In this document: in pieces, positions 1 through 6,500 of the stretch
Numbering within the stretch: the stretch's first letter is position 1
Layout: each line of letters opens with the position of its first letter
Assembly: GCA_013139755.1 (NCBI GenBank)
Contig: WTAG01000726.1
Location: 1-8,060 of the forward strand
Origin: Methylomarinum sp.
GTDB taxonomy: Bacteria > Pseudomonadota > Gammaproteobacteria > Methylococcales > Methylomonadaceae
Direction of reading: 5' to 3'
Length of the DNA stretch: 8,060 nt
The notes under the pieces: model-generated
The model's database searches: none
Told to the model about the DNA's origin: nothing
Seen by the model: the letters and a program-made list of their open reading frames with translations, nothing else
Translations under genes and position numbers: made by a program

Positions 1-2
1 AA

Positions 3-446
3 AAAGTACATAAAGGTGCATTAGTTTTTGTGGCCCAAAAAAAAGATGCAAGTTTATCTGAAAATTCATTCCCGATATTAGATGAGGTGTTAGCGACTGA
101 TAAAGAAGCTCAAAAAATATCTAACTTTTGGATGACTGCAGGCGATAATATTAGAAAATTTGAGAAAAAAATACCTTCAAGTAGAAAAATAGCAATTTAT
201 GGCGCTGGTTTTTATGGCTCATTTATTGCCTCAATAATGAAAGAACATGACCAAGTAGAATATATAGTTGATCAAAACCCCTTTTTGCAAGGAAAAAAAC
301 AAAACGGTATACCCATCGTGTCGCCAATGGATTTACCAAAAGAAATAAACACAATTTTGGTGGGTTTAAATCCTTCATTTGCAAAAAAATTGATTGATGA
401 TATTTCAACTTTCAAAAAAAGAAATTTAAATTATTACTTCCTATAA
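3..446 (+). CDS. C-terminal part of a sugar methyltransferase-like protein (5' end outside window)
   Basis: The frame is already open at the first complete codon (position 3), so the true start lies upstream; the GTG at 30 is most likely an internal valine codon. The 147 visible residues end at TAA 444-446. After a polar helical stretch there is a Rossmann-like fold: a beta strand followed by the glycine motif GAGFYG (residues 67-72 counted from position 3), then a strand ending in VDQNP (Asp90), then a Gly-rich loop and a strand reading TILVGLNP. This order resembles the C-terminal domain of class I SAM-dependent methyltransferases of the sugar C-methyltransferase type, which follows their catalytic domain. 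The catalytic SAM-binding part is not in the window, so methyl transfer is an inference from family architecture. A nucleotide-sugar-binding or other Rossmann protein is the alternative. The next gene starts 21 nt downstream on the same strand. Confidence 0.6.
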   Translation, partial: KVHKGALVFVAQKKDASLSENSFPILDEVLATDKEAQKISNFWMTAGDNIRKFEKKIPSSRKIAIYGAGFYGSFIASIMKEHDQVEYIVDQNPFLQGKKQNGIPIVSPMDLPKEINTILVGLNPSFAKKLIDDISTFKKRNLNYYFL

Positions 447-467
447 CAAACAAAATAATTAAGTACT

Positions 468-977
468 ATGATTTCAGGTAAAAATACAGTTCTTAGGGCT
501 TGGGAAGAAAGCGATATTACCTCACTACACTCACTACGAAATGATGTTTCTTTGCAACAGCAACTGATGTCTCGCCCACAAGCAAATTCAATTGAACAAG
601 TCAGGCAATGGCTGAAAAGCAAAACAACATTATCTGATAGTGTCTTTTTTGTTATTGCAGGTAAACAGCAAAATAAAATAGTAGGGTATTTACAGGTTGT
701 CTCGATTGACCTGTTAAATGGGACCGGTAAGTTGGGTATATGTTTATTGCCTGAGGAGCAAGGAAAAGGTTATGGAAGTGAAGCTATAGATTTATTACAA
801 CAGTATCTTGTCGAAGTGTTCAACATAAGAAAATTATTCTTGGAAGTATTAAAGAGCAATAATCGAGCACATAGTCTTTATACTAAATTAGGATTTCAAG
901 AATGCGGATGTTTACATAAACATTTTTATATCAATAAATGTTTTGATGACGTATTAATAATGGAAAAAATTTTCTAA
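468..977 (+). CDS. GNAT-family N-acetyltransferase (RimJ/RimL-like)
   Basis: This 169-residue protein has the usual length of a single GNAT domain, which moves an acetyl group from acetyl-CoA to an amine. The N-terminus reads LRAWEESDI and then LRND, the pattern of RimJ/RimL-type members. The acetyl-CoA pyrophosphate-binding motif A is QGKGYG at residues 98-103. It is followed by the helix SEAIDLLQQYL, then the motif-B region LEVLKSNNRAHSLYTKLGF, and a C-terminal strand ending DVLIMEKIF. ATG 468 is the first start after an in-frame stop at 456-458; the upstream Shine-Dalgarno signal is weak. Within a glycan locus the natural guess is N-acetylation of an amino-sugar nucleotide, as PseH does in pseudaminic acid synthesis. 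The substrate cannot be read from sequence, and a true PseH identity is not claimed. Only 3 nt separate it from the next gene. Confidence 0.88.
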   Translation: MISGKNTVLRAWEESDITSLHSLRNDVSLQQQLMSRPQANSIEQVRQWLKSKTTLSDSVFFVIAGKQQNKIVGYLQVVSIDLLNGTGKLGICLLPEEQGKGYGSEAIDLLQQYLVEVFNIRKLFLEVLKSNNRAHSLYTKLGFQECGCLHKHFYINKCFDDVLIMEKIF

Positions 978-980
978 ATT

Positions 981-1691
981 ATGAATATTGTTATTTCGCA
1001 ACCAATGTTTCTACCGTGGATTGGTTTGTTCGAACAGATGAAAATTGCAGATGTTTTTGTACACTATGATGATGTTCAGATGCCTTTGGGTCGAAGCTTT
1101 ATGAGTAGAGTGCAGGTTAAAACACCTAATGGAGTAAAGTGGTTAAGTGTGCCTGTTAAGCGAAATGGAAAGCAGTTGATTAAAGATGTTGAAATCGACC
1201 ACTCGAAGAATTGGAAAGAGAGTCATCTTGGAATTCTCAGTCAATGTTACAAAAAAGCAAAGTATGGATCATATGCAATGGCTCTTGTGGAATCAATTTA
1301 TCAATACCAAACAGATTCGCTGGCTGACTTTTGTATCGAAAGTACTGAAAAAATTTCCAACTTTCTTGGACTCGATCAAGACTTTTCAAGCTCTTCAAGT
1401 TATGTTTTTTCTTCTAGTAGCAGTAGAAAATTACTCGATATTGTTATAGCTTTAAGTGGCGACGTGTATATTACTGGGCATGGAGCAAAAAATTATCTAG
1501 ACCATAAGCTATTTGAAGCCAATGATATTGATGTTGACTATATACAATATGAACTTAAAGAGTATCAACAGATGTATGGAGATTTTACTCCATATGTTTC
1601 AATTATCGATTTGATTGCCAATGTGGGAGATAAAGCACCTGAGTTTATTCTGTCAAAATCGGTGAATTGGAAGGAGTTTGTTCGTGAGTGA
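981..1691 (+). CDS. WbqC-family protein
   Basis: The 236 residues match the WbqC-like family along the whole length. The N-terminus is MNIVISQPMFLPWIGLFEQM, then DVFVHYDDVQ at about residues 25-33, then VKWLSVPVKR. The C-terminal half has the family hallmark YITGHGAKNYLD (Gly166-His167-Gly168 within it) followed by KEYQQMYGDFTPYVSIIDLI. WbqC proteins recur in O-antigen and capsule loci and are thought to act in synthesis or transfer of a modified sugar, but their reaction is not firmly established, so no enzymatic role is assigned. Two runs of five serines (residues 136-140 and 144-148) lie just before the KLLDI helix; they use mixed Ser codons and are not a DNA simple repeat. ATG 981 follows the preceding stop by 3 nt with no strong ribosome site, suggesting coupling. 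The 3' end overlaps the next gene by 8 nt. Confidence 0.92.
   Translation: MNIVISQPMFLPWIGLFEQMKIADVFVHYDDVQMPLGRSFMSRVQVKTPNGVKWLSVPVKRNGKQLIKDVEIDHSKNWKESHLGILSQCYKKAKYGSYAMALVESIYQYQTDSLADFCIESTEKISNFLGLDQDFSSSSSYVFSSSSSRKLLDIVIALSGDVYITGHGAKNYLDHKLFEANDIDVDYIQYELKEYQQMYGDFTPYVSIIDLIANVGDKAPEFILSKSVNWKEFVRE
1671..1676 (+). promoter_or_regulatory. Ribosome binding site that fixes the start of the CmcI-type gene at GTG 1684
   Basis: AAGGAG lies 7 nt upstream of GTG 1684, an optimal distance, but only 1 nt upstream of TTG 1678. It sits inside the end of the WbqC-family gene. Confidence 0.75.
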
Positions 1692-2502
1692 ATATGAAAA
1701 ATTTCGTGAAGAGAGAAAATTGGAAGTTGCAAAAATGGGAGCGGATGACTTCACTAGGCAGCAGGCAATTAGTTTTTTAAAAGATACAGGGAAATATGGC
1801 TACTCCTATAATTTTGAGTGGATGGACAGGCCGATTATTCAATATCCACAAGACATTGTCGCTATGCAAGAGTTAATTTATCAAATTAAACCTGACTTAA
1901 TTATTGAAACTGGGATTGCTCATGGTGGTTCATTAATTTTTAGTGCATCCATGTTAGCCCTGCTAGATATGAATGAAGCAATAGAACAAAATGTCACTAT
2001 AAACCCTAGTGTTTCTAATAGAAAAGTATTAGGAATTGATATAGATATTCGTGAACATAATCGTATTGCAATTGAGCAGCATCCTATGGCATCTCGCATT
2101 CAGATGCTGCAAGGCTCAAGTATTGCAGAAGATATGATTAAGCAAGTTAAAGATATTGCTAAAAACTATAAGCGTATATTGGTTTGTCTTGATTCCAATC
2201 ACACACATAAGCATGTGTTAGCTGAACTAGAAGCTTATGCACCACTTACTTCAGTTGATAGTTATTGCGTAGTGTTCGATACTTTGATTGAAGATATGCC
2301 TGAAGATATGTTTCCAGACCGACCATGGGGTAAGAGTGACAATCCTAAAACGGCTGTTTGGGAATATTTACGTATTCTAAAAGAAGATGGTAGAGAAGCG
2401 GTTGATGGCAAAGCTCTTGATTTTGAGATTGATAAAAGAATTGAAAATAAATTACTAATTACCGTCGCTCCAGATGGTTTTTTAAAGCGAGTGAAATCGT
2501 AA
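1684..2502 (+). CDS. CmcI / cephalosporin hydroxylase-family SAM-dependent methyltransferase (sugar O-methyltransferase-like)
   Basis: From GTG 1684 the protein has 272 residues. TTG 1678 would add two residues but leaves no usable distance to AAGGAG at 1671-1676. The family contains CmcI and the mycobacterial rhamnosyl O-methyltransferases: Rossmann-fold, metal-assisted enzymes that transfer methyl from S-adenosylmethionine. Visible motifs are the SAM loop ETGIAHGGS starting at Glu75, the strand end GIDID with Asp119 and Asp121, and LDSNHTHKH with Asp170 and His173/175/177, a plausible metal and catalytic site. PDRPWGKSDNPKTAVWEYL then gives the C-terminal family signature. Despite the family name, hydroxylation is not implied. 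In this context O-methylation of a sugar in the surface glycan is the best inference. The start overlaps the end of the preceding gene in GTGAGTGA, implying translational coupling. An 85-nt gap follows. Confidence 0.88.
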   Translation: MSEYEKFREERKLEVAKMGADDFTRQQAISFLKDTGKYGYSYNFEWMDRPIIQYPQDIVAMQELIYQIKPDLIIETGIAHGGSLIFSASMLALLDMNEAIEQNVTINPSVSNRKVLGIDIDIREHNRIAIEQHPMASRIQMLQGSSIAEDMIKQVKDIAKNYKRILVCLDSNHTHKHVLAELEAYAPLTSVDSYCVVFDTLIEDMPEDMFPDRPWGKSDNPKTAVWEYLRILKEDGREAVDGKALDFEIDKRIENKLLITVAPDGFLKRVKS

Positions 2503-2544
2503 CTATATCTTCTGAGAAATTTAGATAAGATAAAATTGAGATGA

Positions 2545-2604
2545 ATGGGCAAAAAGATGACCATATTCATATTTGGGGCAAGCATATATGCAATTACTAA
2601 TTGA
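2545..2604 (+). other. Possible 19-codon leader ORF or remnant of a Rossmann-protein start
   Basis: ATG 2545 opens a short frame, MGKKMTIFIFGASIYAITN, ending at TGA 2602-2604, 14 nt past the chosen radical SAM start. Its hydrophobic strand followed by FGAS looks like the first beta strand and glycine turn of a Rossmann protein. It could be the broken 5' end of a lost gene, a leader peptide coupling translation across the gap, or chance. A second frame from 2541 to 2600 also exists and has no recognisable pattern. No strong ribosome site precedes either frame. Confidence 0.25.
2575..2578 (+). promoter_or_regulatory. Weak ribosome binding site supporting ATG 2588
   Basis: GGGG lies 9 nt upstream of ATG 2588. 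It also lies inside the alternative TTG 2573 reading, so it favours the ATG. The match is short and the call is tentative. Confidence 0.35.
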
Positions 2605-3550
2605 TATCGTAGGTGGGTGTAATTTGAAGTGCCCATCATGTCCTGTAGGCAATATGGAAAAGTCTGAGGGAGGGGTGAACGGCGGGGTTATGAAGCTTGA
2701 TCTGCTTGAGAGCTTGATAGATAAAGCTGCAGAGGAAGTGAGTGATCTTGAATTTGTGGCGTTATACAATTGGGCTGAGCCACTTCTACACCCCAAACTT
2801 CCAGAAATTATATCAATAATTAAGAAAAGAAATATTCCTGTTCATCTGAGCTCGAATCTAAATATACTTAAAAATCCTGATGAGCTCATGATGTCGAATC
2901 CGGATTACTTTAGAGTGTCTCTTTCTGGCTTTGAGCAGGCTGGATATTCTATGACACACCGTGGTGGCGATATCGAAGTTGTTAAGAAAAACATGATTGC
3001 ATTGATGGAAAGCAAGCATCGAATGAACGCAGACACCACGATGACGGTACTATTTCATAAGTATATTGGTAATCAGGGTGAGGAGCAGAAAATGAAGGTT
3101 TTTTCGGAAGAACTTGGGTATAAATTTGAGACTGCCTATGCTTATTTTATGCCACTAGAAAAATTGCTTGCGTATGTTGGAGATGAGGATGCTGGAACAG
3201 TTATTAATGAACAAGACTGGGAGATCATTGCTAATTTAGCATTACCACTTGCTGAATCAACTCTTCAGGCAAGAAAGTATTCGCAGCAACCTTGTTGGTT
3301 AAAAGAGAATCAGATTGTTCTGTCTCCAGATGGTAATGTGATTTTGTGTTGTGGTCTTTATAATCAAGAAAAATTTAAATTGGGAAGTTTTCTCGATTTG
3401 AACGCTCAAGATATTATTAAATTGAAGAATAGTGAGAAAAGTATGCAAACTTGTAACAAGTGTATTAAATCAGGTTTTCATGCTATGGGTGTTTATGGTG
3501 TACAAGAGCTAGAGGGCTTGGCTCAGAGAAATATAAAAATTTATCAATAA
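2588..3550 (+). CDS. Radical SAM / SPASM-like domain protein
   Basis: The 320-residue protein begins at ATG 2588; TTG 2573 would add five residues. The radical SAM iron-sulfur motif is CNLKCPSC, with Cys11, Cys15 and Cys18 in CX3CX2C spacing. It is followed by a strand ending YNWAEPLLHP (the GGEP-like position) and a TIM-barrel pattern with strands VHLSSNLNI and FRVSLSG. The C-terminal part holds Cys236, Cys254-Cys255, Cys289 and Cys292, around SPDGNVILCCG and CNKC, the layout of a SPASM auxiliary cluster domain. Such enzymes cleave SAM to a 5'-deoxyadenosyl radical and modify substrates from peptides to sugars. Here the neighbours suggest a glycan or nucleotide-sugar substrate, but no specific reaction can be assigned. 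No short precursor-peptide gene with convincing signals is adjacent, apart from the doubtful frame at 2545. The next gene starts 2 nt after the stop. Confidence 0.88.
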   Translation: MQLLIDIVGGCNLKCPSCPVGNMEKSEGGVNGGVMKLDLLESLIDKAAEEVSDLEFVALYNWAEPLLHPKLPEIISIIKKRNIPVHLSSNLNILKNPDELMMSNPDYFRVSLSGFEQAGYSMTHRGGDIEVVKKNMIALMESKHRMNADTTMTVLFHKYIGNQGEEQKMKVFSEELGYKFETAYAYFMPLEKLLAYVGDEDAGTVINEQDWEIIANLALPLAESTLQARKYSQQPCWLKENQIVLSPDGNVILCCGLYNQEKFKLGSFLDLNAQDIIKLKNSEKSMQTCNKCIKSGFHAMGVYGVQELEGLAQRNIKIYQ

Positions 3551-3552
3551 TA

Positions 3553-6500
3553 ATGAGTAATTTTATGAGCCCTACTTTGTCTATCGTTATACCTGCATAT
3601 AATTATGGTTGTTATATAAGAGAAGCTATTGAAAGTGTTTTGTCTCAGGGTTTTTCTGATTTTGAATTGATTATTTTAAATAATGCATCTGACGATAATA
3701 CTGATGAGGTCGTTAAGGAATATTTGTCGGACTCTAGGCTTGTGTATATTGTTAATGAGACAAATATTGGAGCAACAAATAATTTTCACAAAGGGATTGA
3801 TTTAGCTACAGGGAAATATTTACTATTTTTATCGGCAGATGATTATTTACTGCCTAATAGTCTTTTTGCACTGGTAGCCGAATTGGCTGCGTATCCAGAA
3901 GTGTATTTTGTTTATGGGCGATATGTTTTTATTGATGCAAATAGTAATTTTAATAAATTAGTTGAGCATGTTGGTTGGGAACGGTTTGCTCATCATGAAC
4001 ACCCTGATGAAGTTGGCAGATTGCTAGCATTTGATTGTTATATGTCATTTCCCGCTACTTTATTTAAAACAGAGACATTTAAAAAATTTGGTAGGTTTAA
4101 TGATGATACTTCAGTAGGTGATTATGAATATTTTCTTAGGCTAATGTCTGAAGGAGCTAGATCAAGGTTTATTGATGTGCCATTGGCTGCATATAGAGTA
4201 CATGGTAACCAGGCTTCAATATCTATTGATTTTATAAAAAGTGGTAAGCAGTATGAAAGTCAATTAGTTTTATTAGAAAAGTTTGTAAATGAAAAAAATA
4301 AGAAGCAATTAGTAGGGTATGAGTCAGAAATATTGAACCTTTTAAATAGTAAGGTTTATGCTTATAAATGTTCAGGTGAAAAAGTACAAAAAAAACAAAA
4401 AATAAGGATTCAAAAAATAAAACAAAAACTTGTGGCGTTGACTAGCCAACAAGAACATGAGCAGTTACCTGAAAGTGCATTGGTTAGTGTGATTATTCCT
4501 ACATTGAACCGGCCAGAATCATTGCTAGAAGCCTTAGCTTCCCTTAAAGCACAGTCTTATCAGAATTGGGAAGCAATAGTGGTTAATGATGGTGGGGTCG
4601 GTATGGCTCCATTAATTGAAAGTATTGATGTACGAATACATTACATTGAACACTGTAAAAGCTTGGGACAGTCAGCAGCAAGGAATACAGGCTTAAGGTT
4701 TGCAAAAGGCGATGTGGTTTGTTTTTTGGATGACGATGATATCTATTTGGAAAACCATTTAGAAACCATAATTAATGGCATCAAAAATGCTGGTTTCGTC
4801 TATACACTTGCTGAGTATATATATAAGGATGAAGGTGGTAACTTAATAGGGAAAGAAGTTCCGTATAAAGACATAGAATATTCCCGAGAGCAGCTATTGG
4901 TGGAGAATTTTATCCCTATAAATACCTGGGGGATACGCAAAAGTAAGTTAGATGAAGTGGGTTTTTTTGATGAAGGAATGAGCTGTCTTGAGGATTGGGA
5001 GTTACTAATAAGGTTAAGTTCTGTTTGTGATTTTACTCATATACCAGTAGTAACAGTCAAGGTTAACTCTACACAAGGTGGTGAGTCTGTTACAAGTTCT
5101 AATATTAAGAATTACGCTGAAGTATTTGCTGATGTTTACAAGCGTCATAATGATTCATGTTCACCGTCCTTGATTAAGGCTCGTGAACAACGATTAAGAA
5201 CACTTCCTGAGCAGAGTAGAAAAGCTATAGCTGTGGTGTTGCATCTCTATTATTTTGATTTATGGCCGGAATTTGAATTAGCGATCTCAAATATCCCGCA
5301 AGAATTTGACTTGTATGTGTCAATTCCAGAAGGTAGTGATAAGAGTGTTTCATCTGCTATTTTAAAATCATTTCCAGCTGCTAATATCTATGTGGTTCCT
5401 AATAAAGGTAGAGACATCTTGCCTTTTTTAACTATCTTCAAAGATATACAGCCATTGGGCTATAAGCTGATACTCAAATTGCACACCAAAAAAAGCCCTC
5501 ACATGAAGGCGTTAAAGTTGCATGAAGATGGAGATAAATGGCGACAAAGTACTTTATGTTCATTAGTGCAATGGCATAAGCGTGTTAATGATATTGTTGA
5601 TGTATTCGAATCAAACCCAAAATTAGGTATTTTTTCGCCATTTGATCGTTTGCATTCATTTAATTCAACAGATACTAATTTTCAAACAATAAATCAATTA
5701 ATGCCAGGTATTGATATAGATACCTTTGATAAAAAACAATTTATATTTTCTGGTGGCTCAATGTTTTGGTTTAGGCCCGAAGCCATTGAGGGAGTGTTGA
5801 AATTAAATCTAACCGCAGACGATTTTGAAGAGGAGTCAGGTCAGATTGATGGGACATTAGCGCATGCAATTGAACGTTTGTTTGGTGTTTTGTGCCAGAC
5901 TTCTGGATATATTCTTACAGATAGGATGCCTAAAAGGGATGATGTGGTTTATCAAGACTGGCTAGAAAAAAAGAGGGAGTATGATTTATCTAGAGATATG
6001 TTATTTCTAGCAGATGATTCGATAAAGCTTCCAAAGGTACATTGCCTTATTTATGTTGATGACGAAGATTTGTCAAAACTTGCTAATACAATTGATAGCA
6101 TGGGAAGCCAGAGCTATGAGAATTGGCATTTATCGGTGATAAGTTGTTTTTCCAGACCTGATAAGATGTTTGATGAAATGGCTCAGTTAAGCTGGTTGCA
6201 GATTGAGCAGCGGACGGATATTCAAACCGTTTTGTTAAAATTAGATGTTGACAGTGACTGGCTGGTTTTTCTCGAAGCAGGGGATTATCTAGAGTCACAT
6301 GCTTTATCTTCTTGTATTGAACATTGTAATCAATATCCTGATTTGCAGCTTATTTATACCGATGAAGATAGAGTGAGTCCTGAAGGTTTTTTTCATAGTC
6401 CACAATTTAAACCTGATTTTAATCTGGATTTATTATATTCAACTGATTATATAGGTGGTTTAGTGCTATTCAAATCAGTTTCTCTTAAGCTGTTAGAGCA

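Noticed and set aside
37..44. A8 run near the window start as a second slippage site
   Set aside because: The gene is truncated and the context gives no functional reason; runs of adenines are common in this AT-rich DNA.
30..446. GTG 30 as the start of a complete 138-residue gene
   Set aside because: The frame is open upstream to the window edge, there is no ribosome site before the GTG, and a Rossmann tail domain normally follows a larger catalytic part, so the gene is treated as truncated.
1386..1427. Serine-rich double run as a DNA simple repeat or phase-variable tract
   Set aside because: The serines use mixed TCA, AGC, TCT and AGT codons, so there is no repeating DNA unit.
1186..1449. 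Open frame of 87 codons on the + strand
   Set aside because: It lies entirely inside the well-supported WbqC-family gene in another frame and shows no domain pattern.
2506..2527. Inverted repeat TATCT / AGATA as a terminator or regulatory hairpin
   Set aside because: It has only five base pairs of A/T-rich stem, a 12-nt loop and no following T-run; expected by chance in such sequence.
2503..2587. Promoter in the gap before the radical SAM gene
   Set aside because: A/T-rich hexamers such as TAAGAT and TAAAAT resemble a -10 box, but no properly spaced -35 box is visible, so the match is not above background.
2262..2796. Two overlapping minus-strand open frames
   Set aside because: They are antisense to the CmcI-type and radical SAM genes and have no recognisable motifs or ribosome sites.
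6083..6298. Minus-strand open frame of 71 codons
   Set aside because: It is antisense to the degenerate GT2 module, with no motif, and the sense strand is clearly coding.
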